Shown in pieces: positions 1 to 8,629 of a stretch of 64,000 nt of DNA; positions within the stretch are counted from its first letter, which is position 1, and every line of letters starts with the position of its first letter. The stretch lies in assembly GCF_024347395.1 (NCBI RefSeq), contig NZ_AP025472.1, positions 1 to 64,000 on the forward strand. Direction: 5' to 3'. The translations under genes and the position numbers were made by a program. This DNA is from Vibrio cortegadensis. GTDB lineage: Bacteria; Pseudomonadota; Gammaproteobacteria; Enterobacterales; Vibrionaceae. The notes beneath the pieces are model-generated. The model was not told the DNA's origin and did not search any database. It worked only from the letters and a program-made list of their open reading frames with translations.

Positions 1-1407
1 GTGTCATCTTCGCTTTGGTTGCAATGTTTGCAACAGCTTCAAGAAGAGCTACCAGCAACAGAATTCAGCATGTGGGTTCGTCCGTTACAAGCAGAGCTCA
101 ATGACAATACTCTTACTCTATTTGCACCTAACCGTTTTGTACTGGATTGGGTTCGCGATAAGTACCTGAATAATATTAACCGCTTACTTCAAGAGTATTG
201 CGGTAATGATATCCCGAGCCTGAGATTTGAGGTCGGTAGCCGCCCTGTGGCAGCAGCACCGAAACCTAAGCCCGTACGCTCTCAAGCGGATGTTGCGGCA
301 GAATCTTCAGCGCCAGCTCGAATGCAAGCTCGCAGACCTGTGCATAAAACGTGGGATGATGAATCTGAGGTGATCAATATTAATCACCGCTCGAATGTGA
401 ATATTAAGCATAAGTTTAATAACTTCGTGGAAGGTAAATCGAACCAGTTGGGTTTAGCAGCAGCGCGTCAGGTATCGGATAATCCTGGTACGGCGTATAA
501 TCCACTATTTCTTTATGGTGGTACCGGTTTAGGTAAGACTCACTTATTGCATGCCGTCGGTAATGCCATTATCGACAACAAACCGAATGCAAAAGTTATC
601 TACATGCATTCAGAGCGTTTTGTTCAGGATATGGTGAAAGCGCTGCAAAATAATGCGATCGAAGAATTTAAGCGCTACTACCGTAGTGTTGACGCATTAT
701 TGATCGATGATATCCAATTTTTCGCTAATAAAGAGCGTTCTCAAGAAGAGTTCTTCCATACATTTAACGCTCTGCTTGAAGGCAATCAACAAATTATATT
801 AACTTCTGACCGTTATCCTAAAGAGATAAACGGGGTAGAAGATCGCTTAAAATCTCGCTTTGGTTGGGGCTTAACGGTTGCTATCGAGCCACCAGAACTA
901 GAAACACGCGTGGCAATTTTAATGAAAAAAGCGGAAGACCATCAGATTCATCTGGCGGACGAAGTGGCTTTCTTTATCGCTAAGCGTTTGCGTTCTAATG
1001 TACGTGAGTTAGAAGGTGCGTTAAATCGTGTTATCGCCAATGCTAACTTTACTGGCCGCCCTATCACCATTGATTTTGTTCGTGAAGCACTGCGTGATTT
1101 ACTCGCGTTACAAGAAAAACTCGTGACCATTGATAATATTCAAAAAACAGTCGCTGAGTATTACAAAATCAAAGTTGCTGATTTATTATCTAAACGTCGT
1201 TCACGCTCTGTGGCACGACCTCGTCAACTGGCCATGGCTCTAGCCAAAGAGTTAACCAACCATAGCTTGCCTGAAATTGGTGATGCGTTTGGTGGCCGAG
1301 ACCATACCACGGTATTACACGCATGCCGTAAAATTGCTCAGTTGCGCGAAGAAAGTCATGATATTAAAGAAGATTATTCAAATCTAATTAGAACCTTGTC
1401 TTCTTAA
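1..1407 (+). CDS. dnaA: Chromosomal replication initiator DnaA
   Basis: DnaA binds DnaA boxes at oriC, melts the origin with ATP and loads the DnaB helicase. The 468-residue length is normal for the family. Visible parts are the N-terminal interaction domain (about 1-80), a variable Pro/Ala-rich linker (about 81-125), the AAA+ domain with Walker A GGTGLGKT at 173-180 and Walker B LLIDD at 233-237, and the C-terminal DNA-binding domain with the signature DHTTVLHA at 434-441. The start is GTG at base 1, so its promoter, ribosome site and any upstream DnaA boxes lie outside the window. dnaN follows after 26 bases, as in most bacteria. Confidence 0.98.
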   Translation: MSSSLWLQCLQQLQEELPATEFSMWVRPLQAELNDNTLTLFAPNRFVLDWVRDKYLNNINRLLQEYCGNDIPSLRFEVGSRPVAAAPKPKPVRSQADVAAESSAPARMQARRPVHKTWDDESEVININHRSNVNIKHKFNNFVEGKSNQLGLAAARQVSDNPGTAYNPLFLYGGTGLGKTHLLHAVGNAIIDNKPNAKVIYMHSERFVQDMVKALQNNAIEEFKRYYRSVDALLIDDIQFFANKERSQEEFFHTFNALLEGNQQIILTSDRYPKEINGVEDRLKSRFGWGLTVAIEPPELETRVAILMKKAEDHQIHLADEVAFFIAKRLRSNVRELEGALNRVIANANFTGRPITIDFVREALRDLLALQEKLVTIDNIQKTVAEYYKIKVADLLSKRRSRSVARPRQLAMALAKELTNHSLPEIGDAFGGRDHTTVLHACRKIAQLREESHDIKEDYSNLIRTLSS

Positions 1408-1433
1408 TTGCCCGTTATTGCTAAGAGTTAAAT

Positions 1434-2534
1434 ATGAAATTTACGATTGAACGTAGTCACTTAATCAAGCCTTTACAGCAAGTATCTGGCGCGTTAGGTG
1501 GTAGACCGACTTTGCCTATTCTAGGTAACTTGCTGCTTAAAGTAGAAGATAACGTACTGTCATTGACGGCTACCGATCTTGAAGTTGAACTGATCAGTCG
1601 CGTGACACTAGAAGGTGAATTTGAAGCGGGTACTGTTACCGTACCTTCACGTAAGTTCCTTGATATTTGTCGAGGTTTATCTGATAGCGCAGTGATCACT
1701 GTGGTATTAGATGGCGATCGTATTCAAGTACGCTCTGGCCGCAGTCGTTTCTCTTTGGCTACCTTACCTGCGAATGATTTTCCAAATATTGAAGATTGGC
1801 AAAGTGAAGTTGAAGTCACAGTGACTCAAGCTGAGTTGCGTGGCCTAATTGAAAAAACTCAATTTTCGATGGCAAACCAAGATGTGCGTTATTACCTAAA
1901 CGGCATGTTATTTGAGATTGAAGGCTCAACGTTGCGATCTGTTGCAACCGATGGTCACCGTATGGCGATATCGCTCGTGTCATTAGGTGCAGACTTTGCT
2001 CAAAAGCAGATTATTGTGCCGCGTAAAGGGGTACAAGAGTTAGTGAAACTGTTAGATGCACCTGAGCAGCCAGTGACACTGCAAATCGGCAGTTCTAACG
2101 TCCGAGCTGAAGTGAACAACTATGTATTCACTTCTAAGTTAGTTGATGGCCGTTTCCCTGATTATCGCCGCGTAATGCCACAAAATACCACCAAAACTCT
2201 TGAAGCTAGCTGTGATGAACTACGTCAGTCGTTTTCTCGTGCCGCTATCTTATCGAATGAAAAATTCCGTGGCGTTCGCGTCAATCTTGTTAATAACGAG
2301 ATGAAAATTACCGCCAACAACCCTGAGCAAGAAGAGGCTGAAGAGGTGTTGGATGTCACGTATGAAGGCGATGATCTCGAAATTGGTTTTAATGTTAGTT
2401 ACGTCTTAGATGTATTAAATACGCTACGTTGTGATCAAGTTCGGATCTCAATGTCAGATGCGAATGCCAGCGCCTTAGTTGAAAATGCTGAAGATGATAG
2501 TGCGATGTATGTAGTTATGCCGATTCGTCTGTAA
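1434..2534 (+). CDS. dnaN: DNA polymerase III beta sliding clamp DnaN
   Basis: DnaN forms the ring-shaped dimeric clamp that tethers DNA polymerase III and other partners to DNA. The 366-residue protein has the usual length, with three repeated clamp domains (about 1-120, 130-245, 250-366) and the family C-terminus VVMPIRL that lines the peptide-binding groove. It lies 26 bases after dnaA and 7 bases before recF, so co-transcription of dnaA-dnaN-recF is likely. Nothing unusual is visible. Confidence 0.98.
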   Translation: MKFTIERSHLIKPLQQVSGALGGRPTLPILGNLLLKVEDNVLSLTATDLEVELISRVTLEGEFEAGTVTVPSRKFLDICRGLSDSAVITVVLDGDRIQVRSGRSRFSLATLPANDFPNIEDWQSEVEVTVTQAELRGLIEKTQFSMANQDVRYYLNGMLFEIEGSTLRSVATDGHRMAISLVSLGADFAQKQIIVPRKGVQELVKLLDAPEQPVTLQIGSSNVRAEVNNYVFTSKLVDGRFPDYRRVMPQNTTKTLEASCDELRQSFSRAAILSNEKFRGVRVNLVNNEMKITANNPEQEEAEEVLDVTYEGDDLEIGFNVSYVLDVLNTLRCDQVRISMSDANASALVENAEDDSAMYVVMPIRL

Positions 2535-2541
2535 CGTACAA

Positions 2542-3621
2542 ATGCCTTTAACGCGTTTAATCGTCAAACAGTTTAGAAATATTGAAGCCTGTGATATTCA
2601 ACTATCATCAGGCTTTAACTTTCTTATAGGCCCGAATGGAAGCGGAAAAACCAGTGTGCTTGAAGCCATTTATCTGCTTGGCCATGGCCGTTCATTTAAG
2701 AGCTCTCTAACGGGGCGAGTCATTCAAAATGAGTGCAGTGAACTCTTTGTTCATGGTCGTTTTATGACCTCTGATCAATTTGAGCTACCTATTGGCATAA
2801 ATAAACAGCGTGATGGCTCAACAGAGGTTAAAATAGGCGGTCAATCTGGGCAGAAGTTAGCACAGTTAGCACAAGTATTGCCTTTGCAATTGATTCATCC
2901 CGAAGGTTTTGATTTACTTACCGATGGCCCTAAACACCGTCGTGCATTTATTGACTGGGGTGTGTTTCATAGTGAGGTTGGTTTCTATGAGGCGTGGGGG
3001 CGAGTTAAGCGTTTAAGTAAGCAGAGAAACGCATTACTGAAAACTGCTCGTGATTACCGAGAACTCAGTTACTGGGATCAAGAACTCGCGCAATTGGCTG
3101 AAAAAATCAGTCAGTGGCGTTCAGATTATGTAGAGCAATTAAAGGTCGTGGCCGAAGAAATCTGCCGCACGTTTTTGCCTGAATTTGATATCCAGTTAAA
3201 TTATTACCGTGGGTGGGATAAAAATACACCTTACGCCGAAATTCTTGAAACGAATTTTGAACGAGATCAGCAACTTGGTTATACCTTTAGTGGGCCAAAT
3301 AAAGCGGATCTTAAGATAAAAGTGAACGGAACACCTGTAGAAGATGTTTTGTCACGCGGTCAGTTGAAGTTAATGGTTTGCGCGTTGCGTGTAGCGCAGG
3401 GACAGCACTTAACTCAAGTGACAGGAAAGCAATGTGTTTATCTTATCGATGACTTTGCTTCCGAATTAGATAGCCAACGTCGTGAGCGCCTAGCGGACTG
3501 CTTAAAAAAGACGGGGGCTCAGGTTTTTGTAAGTTCTATCACCGCCAGCCAAATTGCAGATATGCATGATGAAAACAGTAAGATGTTTCATGTGGAACAT
3601 GGCAAAATAGAGCATAGTTAA
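2542..3621 (+). CDS. recF: DNA replication and repair protein RecF
   Basis: RecF is an SMC-like ATPase that acts with RecO and RecR to load RecA at gaps. The 359-residue protein has Walker A GPNGSGKTS at 30-38, an ABC-type signature LSRGQ near 270 and a Walker B-like stretch YLIDDFASELD near 300. It begins 7 bases after dnaN and ends 18 bases before gyrB, which fits the conserved dnaA-dnaN-recF-gyrB cluster. Confidence 0.97.
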   Translation: MPLTRLIVKQFRNIEACDIQLSSGFNFLIGPNGSGKTSVLEAIYLLGHGRSFKSSLTGRVIQNECSELFVHGRFMTSDQFELPIGINKQRDGSTEVKIGGQSGQKLAQLAQVLPLQLIHPEGFDLLTDGPKHRRAFIDWGVFHSEVGFYEAWGRVKRLSKQRNALLKTARDYRELSYWDQELAQLAEKISQWRSDYVEQLKVVAEEICRTFLPEFDIQLNYYRGWDKNTPYAEILETNFERDQQLGYTFSGPNKADLKIKVNGTPVEDVLSRGQLKLMVCALRVAQGQHLTQVTGKQCVYLIDDFASELDSQRRERLADCLKKTGAQVFVSSITASQIADMHDENSKMFHVEHGKIEHS

Positions 3622-3639
3622 TTAGTGAGAGAGTAATTC

Positions 3640-6057
3640 ATGTCAGATAATTACGATTCATCGAGTATTAAAGTACTGAAGGGTCTGGATGCCGTTCGAA
3701 AGCGTCCAGGAATGTACATTGGCGACACGGATGATGGTACCGGTCTGCACCACATGGTATTTGAGGTGGTGGATAACTCAATCGATGAAGCGTTAGCAGG
3801 CCACTGTAATGACATTATCGTCACGATCCATGAAGATAATTCAGTCTCTGTGAGCGATGATGGCCGTGGTATTCCGACTGAAATTCACGAAGAAGAAGGT
3901 GTGTCGGCCGCTGAAGTAATCATGACGGTTCTCCATGCGGGCGGTAAGTTCGATGATAACTCTTATAAAGTATCGGGTGGCTTGCACGGTGTAGGTGTTT
4001 CAGTTGTAAACGCACTTTCAAAGCAGGTTGACCTTACTATTCATCGTTTAGGTGAAACGCATCAACAAACCTATTGTCATGGTGAGCCTCAAGCGCCACT
4101 AGCCGTAACGGGTAAAACAGATGCAACGGGTACTAAGATTCGTTTTTGGCCAAGTGAAGATACGTTCACTAATGTTGAATTCCACTACGAGATTTTAGCG
4201 AAGCGACTACGTGAATTATCATTCTTGAACTCTGGCGTTTCCATCAAACTCGTTGATGAACGCGAAGAAGATAAAATGGATCACTTCAGGTATGAAGGTG
4301 GTATTCAGGCGTTCGTTGATCACTTAAACACCAACAAAACCCCAATCATCCAGAAAATCTTCCACTTCGATTTTGAACGTGAAGATGGCATCACCGTTGA
4401 AGTTGCAATGCAGTGGAATGATGGCTTCCAAGAGAACATCTACTGTTTCACCAATAACATTCCACAGCGAGATGGTGGTACTCACCTTGCTGGCTTCCGT
4501 GCGGCATTAACGCGTACGTTGAACAGCTTCATGGATAAAGAAGGTTTTTCTAAGAAAGCAAAAGCATCCACTTCTGGTGATGATGCTCGTGAAGGTTTGA
4601 CGGCTGTTGTTTCGGTAAAAGTGCCGGATCCTAAGTTCTCTAGCCAAACTAAAGATAAATTAGTTTCTTCCGAAGTGAAATCTGCTGTTGAATCAGCAAT
4701 GAACGAAAAACTGGCTGAGTTCCTGATTGAGAACCCAACTGAAGCTAAGATTGTTTGTTCTAAAATTATTGATGCGGCTCGTGCTCGTGAAGCGGCGCGT
4801 AAAGCACGCGAAATGACTCGTCGTAAAGGCGCATTAGATTTAGCGGGCCTTCCAGGTAAACTTGCGGATTGTCAGGAAAAAGATCCTGCACTTTCTGAAC
4901 TCTATATTGTGGAAGGAGACTCTGCTGGCGGTTCAGCCAAGCAGGGGCGTAACCGTAAAAACCAAGCGATTCTTCCACTGAAAGGTAAGATCCTAAACGT
5001 TGAAAAAGCACGTTTTGATAAGATGCTATCTTCTCAAGAGGTTGCGACGCTGATTACTGCATTAGGTTGTGGTATTGGCCGTGATGAATACAACCCAGAC
5101 AAACTGCGTTACCACAACATCATCATCATGACCGATGCCGATGTCGATGGTTCTCACATTCGTACGCTGCTACTGACGTTCTTCTACCGTCAAATGCCTG
5201 AGCTAATTGAACGTGGCTACATTTATATTGCTCAACCGCCACTATACAAAGTGAAAAAAGGTAAGCAAGAGCAGTACATCAAAGATGAAGAAGCGATGGA
5301 TCAATACCAAGTTTCTTTAGCGCTTGATAACGCTGAATTACACGTGAATGCAGATGCACCAGCGATTTCTGGTGAAGGTCTTGAGTCGCTTGTTCAGCAA
5401 TATAATGCTGGTATTAAGCTGGTGGACCGAATGAGCCGTCGTTATCCACGCGCTCTGATTCATGAGCTTATCTACACACCACGCCTAACGGCTGAACAGT
5501 GTCATGATGCTGGCGCCGTTGAGACTTGGGGTAAAACCTTAGTTGAGCAATTGAACGCGAAAGAAGAGGGTGCAAGTCAGTACAGCTTAGAAGTTGAACA
5601 GCATGCAGAGCTTGGTCTTAACTTACCAAAAATTGTCGTTCGAACTCATGGTGTGACTCACGAATACGCATTGAGTGTAGACCTGTTTAACTCTAAAGAG
5701 TACGGCAAATTAGCGGATCTATCAGAAGCGTTACATGGCTTGATTGAAGCTGATGCTTATATCAAACGTGGCGAACGTACACAGCCTGTGGATACTTTTG
5801 TTGAAGCATTGAACTGGTTGATTAAAGAGTCTCGTCGTGGTTTAAGCCTACAGCGATATAAAGGTCTAGGTGAAATGAACCCAGATCAGCTTTGGGAAAC
5901 CACAATGGATCCTGAAACTCGTCGTATGATGCAAGTGAAAATCGATGATGCTGTTGGTGCCGATCAACTGTTTACAACGTTAATGGGTGACCAAGTTGAA
6001 CCTCGCCGTAACTTCATCGAAGATAACGCACTTAAAGTAGCAAACCTAGACGTTTAG
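3640..6057 (+). CDS. gyrB: DNA gyrase subunit B
   Basis: GyrB is the ATPase subunit of gyrase, which introduces negative supercoils together with GyrA (not in this window). The 805-residue protein has the GHKL ATPase motif GLHGVGVSVVNA in the N-terminal third, the TOPRIM acidic residue in EGDSAGG (Glu about 425), the metal-binding TDADVDGSH motif (498-506) and the gammaproteobacterial C-terminal extension ending near QRYKGLGEMNP. A ribosome site (GAGAG) precedes the ATG. A stem-loop and an intrinsic terminator follow the gene. Confidence 0.98.
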   Translation: MSDNYDSSSIKVLKGLDAVRKRPGMYIGDTDDGTGLHHMVFEVVDNSIDEALAGHCNDIIVTIHEDNSVSVSDDGRGIPTEIHEEEGVSAAEVIMTVLHAGGKFDDNSYKVSGGLHGVGVSVVNALSKQVDLTIHRLGETHQQTYCHGEPQAPLAVTGKTDATGTKIRFWPSEDTFTNVEFHYEILAKRLRELSFLNSGVSIKLVDEREEDKMDHFRYEGGIQAFVDHLNTNKTPIIQKIFHFDFEREDGITVEVAMQWNDGFQENIYCFTNNIPQRDGGTHLAGFRAALTRTLNSFMDKEGFSKKAKASTSGDDAREGLTAVVSVKVPDPKFSSQTKDKLVSSEVKSAVESAMNEKLAEFLIENPTEAKIVCSKIIDAARAREAARKAREMTRRKGALDLAGLPGKLADCQEKDPALSELYIVEGDSAGGSAKQGRNRKNQAILPLKGKILNVEKARFDKMLSSQEVATLITALGCGIGRDEYNPDKLRYHNIIIMTDADVDGSHIRTLLLTFFYRQMPELIERGYIYIAQPPLYKVKKGKQEQYIKDEEAMDQYQVSLALDNAELHVNADAPAISGEGLESLVQQYNAGIKLVDRMSRRYPRALIHELIYTPRLTAEQCHDAGAVETWGKTLVEQLNAKEEGASQYSLEVEQHAELGLNLPKIVVRTHGVTHEYALSVDLFNSKEYGKLADLSEALHGLIEADAYIKRGERTQPVDTFVEALNWLIKESRRGLSLQRYKGLGEMNPDQLWETTMDPETRRMMQVKIDDAVGADQLFTTLMGDQVEPRRNFIEDNALKVANLDV

Positions 6058-6096
6058 TCTCTTTGATACTTCGCTCTTTCGCTTAATTTCTGTGTC

Positions 6097-6133
6097 AGAG
6101 GTGCTCACATACATTCGTATGCTCCGCGCCTCT
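6097..6133 (+). repeat. Long imperfect stem-loop downstream of gyrB
   Basis: The left arm AGAGGTGC (6097-6104) pairs with GCGCCTCT (6126-6133) through seven Watson-Crick pairs and one wobble. An inner stem CATAC/GTATG closes a four-base loop. There is no U-tract after it, so it is not a terminator by itself. It lies 40 bases after the gyrB stop and before the true terminator. It could be an mRNA 3'-end stabilising hairpin or a member of an interspersed repeat family; the window alone cannot tell. Confidence 0.6.
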
Positions 6134-6183
6134 TCCTTGAACTAAAACGAAATAGCTTCGTCCCAAAAAACTAAATTTTTTAT

Positions 6184-6215
6184 TAAAAGACTGCCAGAAA
6201 TGGCGGTCTTTTTTG
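6184..6215 (+). terminator. Intrinsic terminator after gyrB
   Basis: The stem AAAAGACTGCC / GGCGGTCTTTT has a short loop (AGAAAT) and a run of T residues. It closes the dnaA-dnaN-recF-gyrB transcription unit. Confidence 0.85.
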
Positions 6216-6266
6216 TTTTTAAGTTACTGAAAAATATTGGATTGGAAAAATAATTGAAAATAATCC

Positions 6267-6295
6267 CTTGAAACTCTTTTGACCAATCCATATAT
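6267..6295 (+). promoter_or_regulatory. Sigma-32 (RpoH) heat-shock promoter of the small heat-shock gene
   Basis: CTTGAAA at 6267-6273 is a perfect heat-shock -35 element. After a 14-base spacer comes CCATATAT at 6288-6295, close to the sigma-32 -10 consensus CCCATnT. It lies about 265 bases upstream of the small heat-shock protein start and so implies a leader of roughly 255-260 bases. Confidence 0.75.
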
Positions 6296-6534
6296 CTATT
6301 TTTGAAGAGGAGACCATTCTTGCTAGATAACTAGAAGATACAGGGCCTCGGAAATCGCTGACCAACTATCGCTCATGAGAGGATACGTTTGGCAGCCCAC
6401 AATTTAAAAATGATGCATGTTCATGTCCCAGAGTTGTCGCCAATTGAGGTGAAGCCAGAGGAATGAATGCTGACACTCTTAGTGGTTTACTTAGTCACTC
6501 ACAGACTCGATCTAAGTAAAATTTCAACGCTAAG

Positions 6535-6558
6535 ACTATTGCTTAATGAAAGGATAGT
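6535..6558 (+). promoter_or_regulatory. ROSE-like RNA thermometer hairpin masking the ibpA ribosome site
   Basis: ACTAT at 6535-6539 pairs perfectly with ATAGT at 6554-6558. TTGCT at 6539-6543 faces AGG(A) at 6551-6554 across a 7-base loop, leaving one guanine (6541) unpaired or opposed to G. The Shine-Dalgarno AGGA is therefore buried. A U(U/C)GCU anti-SD stretch with an irregular G is the hallmark of ROSE elements that control small heat-shock mRNAs. The assignment rests on this motif and the context; no folding calculation was run. Confidence 0.65.
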
Positions 6559-6561
6559 ACT

Positions 6562-6999
6562 ATGAGAACTGTAGATTTCACGCCCCTATACCGCAACGCT
6601 ATTGGCTTTGATCGTCTGTTTAATCTGATGGAAGCGAATACGTCAAAAAATTCTTCTGGTGGTTACCCGCCGTACAATATTGAACAGCAAGATGAAAATA
6701 AGTATCGCATTACAATGGCGGTGGCCGGTTTTGCTGATGAGCATTTAGACATTACTCAGAAAGAGAATATGCTGATTGTTCGTGGTGAGCGTCAAGCCGA
6801 AGAAAATAAAAACTATGTCTATCAAGGTATTGCAGAGCGCGATTTTGAGCGTAAATTCCAATTGGCGGATTACGTTAAAGTGACTGGCGCAACAATGGAA
6901 AATGGCTTGCTGCATGTGGATTTAGAAAGAGAAATCCCAGAAGCGATGCAGCCACGTAAAATTGCAATCAATGGTAAAAATCTAATTGATAATAATTAA
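6562..6999 (+). CDS. ibpA: Small heat-shock protein, Hsp20/IbpA family
   Basis: IbpA-type proteins are ATP-independent holdases that bind unfolding proteins and inclusion bodies and pass clients to DnaK-ClpB. The 145-residue protein has an alpha-crystallin core (about 35-125; YRITMAVAGF and ENGLLHVDLEREIPE are typical) with a short N-terminal arm and C-terminal tail. The family C-terminal I-x-I contact is represented by KIAI. The start ATG follows AGGATAG. It stands alone with a sigma-32 promoter, a long leader, a ROSE-like hairpin and its own terminator, so heat control at both transcription and translation is likely. E. coli has an ibpA-ibpB pair; only one copy is seen here. Confidence 0.93.
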   Translation: MRTVDFTPLYRNAIGFDRLFNLMEANTSKNSSGGYPPYNIEQQDENKYRITMAVAGFADEHLDITQKENMLIVRGERQAEENKNYVYQGIAERDFERKFQLADYVKVTGATMENGLLHVDLEREIPEAMQPRKIAINGKNLIDNN

Positions 7000-7042
7000 G
7001 TCAAACATCGAATAGATAACGGCTTTACCTTAAGCTAAGACA

Positions 7043-7067
7043 AGAAGAGCGCCCATTGGCGCTCTTT
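7043..7067 (+). terminator. Intrinsic terminator after ibpA
   Basis: GAAGAGCGCC, loop CATT and GGCGCTCTTTTC form a strong hairpin followed by T residues. The symmetric A/T flanks may also stop avtA transcription from the other strand. Confidence 0.85.
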
Positions 7068-7086
7068 TCTGTTCCACAACGCTTAT

Positions 7087-8337
7087 CTAACCTTGTTGAT
7101 AAGCTTTTTCGATCTCTTCCGCGATAATATTGATGCCTTTCTGCATCATTTCATCATCTTGTACGTAGTTCATGCGTAGGCACTGATGAGCATGCTCCCA
7201 GTCATCTTCCTGACCAATAAAGAAGTATTCGCCAGGAACGATCAGTACGCCACGAGCTTTCAAACGATTGTACAGTTCCATGGTGGTAATCGGCAGTCCA
7301 TCAAACCATAACCATAAGAAGATCGCACCTTCAGGCTTGTGGATCCGAAAGCGTTCATCTGGAATAGCTTGCTGTAGTAACTCGACAGCACGCAACGATT
7401 TTTGTTTGTAGAACGGTTTAATCACATCCGTGCTCAAACGCAGTAGATCGTTATTCGTAATCATATGGTTGGCGATCGCAGGGCCTAAGCTACCAGGCGC
7501 TAAACTGATGATGCCATTCATATTGGTGAGCGCTTGAGTCACTTCTTCACTGGCGATCACAATGCCGCAGCGGACACCAGGTAAGCCAAGCTTAGAAAGG
7601 CTCATACACAATATCGTGTTCTCATTCCAGAAAGGTTCGACATCTTCAAAGATAATGTTCGGAAAAGGCAGGCCGTAAGCGTTATCTATCAGTAGCGGAA
7701 TATTGTTTTCGCGAGCGAGTTTGTCCAGTTTACGAACTTCTTCATCGGTCAGGACGTTGCCTGTTGGATTGGTTGGGCGAGAAGCACAAATCGCGGCAAC
7801 AGAGTCATCGATTTTTAGCTCTTCGAAATCGACATGATATTTAAACTGGCGATTATCCAGCATCTCAATCTCTGGGTGGTAAGAGACAAAAATATCGTCA
7901 TCAATACCCGCATCGCCATATCCAATGTATTCGGGTGCTAATGGCAATAGAATTTTCTTATGCGAGCCGTCAGGTTGTTGTCCTGCTAATAAGTTAAATA
8001 GGTAGAAGAAACCACTTTGACTGCCGTTGGTTAGGCTGATGTTCTTTTCGCTGATGTCCCAACCGTAAGTTTCTTTGAGTAATTTAGCGAGTGACTTTAC
8101 GAAGGCATCTTTTCCTTGAGGGCCATCGTAATTCGCCATGGCAGCGACAAGTTCACCATTGGCGAGCATCTCTCCACTGGCTTGGCTAAAGTAATCGAGC
8201 ATGGCTGGAATGGCGGCAGGGTTACCACCACCGAGCATGATGGCTCCAGGTGTGCGTAGGCCATCATTGAGGTCGTCCATTAGACGAGTAATTCCAGAAT
8301 ATCGATTAAACTTTTCACCAAACTTAGAAAATTGCAT
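7087..8337 (-). CDS. avtA: Valine-pyruvate aminotransferase (class I/II PLP enzyme)
   Basis: AvtA transfers the amino group of L-valine to pyruvate, giving 2-ketoisovalerate and L-alanine, and contributes to alanine and valine synthesis in the cytosol. The 416-residue protein has the aminotransferase fold, with SRPTNPTGNV near 186-195, LLIDNAY near 215-221 and the PLP lysine in SLSKLGLPGVRCG (Lys about 249). The N-terminus MQFSKFGEKFNRYSGI is typical of AvtA. It is transcribed alone on the minus strand. An inverted repeat lies in its upstream region (8382-8397). Confidence 0.9.
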   Translation of the reverse strand: MQFSKFGEKFNRYSGITRLMDDLNDGLRTPGAIMLGGGNPAAIPAMLDYFSQASGEMLANGELVAAMANYDGPQGKDAFVKSLAKLLKETYGWDISEKNISLTNGSQSGFFYLFNLLAGQQPDGSHKKILLPLAPEYIGYGDAGIDDDIFVSYHPEIEMLDNRQFKYHVDFEELKIDDSVAAICASRPTNPTGNVLTDEEVRKLDKLARENNIPLLIDNAYGLPFPNIIFEDVEPFWNENTILCMSLSKLGLPGVRCGIVIASEEVTQALTNMNGIISLAPGSLGPAIANHMITNNDLLRLSTDVIKPFYKQKSLRAVELLQQAIPDERFRIHKPEGAIFLWLWFDGLPITTMELYNRLKARGVLIVPGEYFFIGQEDDWEHAHQCLRMNYVQDDEMMQKGINIIAEEIEKAYQQG

Positions 8338-8381
8338 TACTTATCGTACCTAATTCATTAATAGTTCTTTTTATTGAGGGC

Positions 8382-8397
8382 TTTCCACGAGTGGAAA
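8382..8397. promoter_or_regulatory. Perfect inverted repeat upstream of avtA
   Basis: TTTCCAC-GA-GTGGAAA is a perfect 7+7 inverted repeat about 45 bases upstream of the avtA start. It looks like a dimeric regulator operator, but I do not recognise the factor. The rest of 8398-8572 shows no gene. Confidence 0.4.
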
Positions 8398-8575
8398 AGT
8401 GCTGTGTTAACTATGAACATACCGCACAAATTTTGCGACGAAAAGCACGAAAAGTTAAAAATTGAAAAAAAGGCAGAGTTACGATGAAGATAAGTGAATC
8501 GTTTGCTCCGTTTGAAATGAGACGAATATCAGAATGACACTATTTAGGAGGCTTTAAAGGTGAATGTAAGGGATG

Positions 8576-8608
8576 AAAAAAGGGAAGCAAAAATGCTTCC
8601 CTAATATT
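8576..8608 (-). terminator. Intrinsic terminator after glyQS
   Basis: Read on the minus strand, AGGGAAGC and GCTTCCCT pair around a T-rich loop and are followed by a run of six T residues. It lies about 22 bases after the glyS stop. A/T runs on both sides suggest that it may work on either strand. Confidence 0.8.
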
Positions 8609-8629
8609 TTTTTGCTACGGGTGTAATGA

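Noticed and set aside
4766..5011. 81-codon frame antisense to gyrB
   Set aside because: It overlaps a highly conserved coding region and shows no independent signals.
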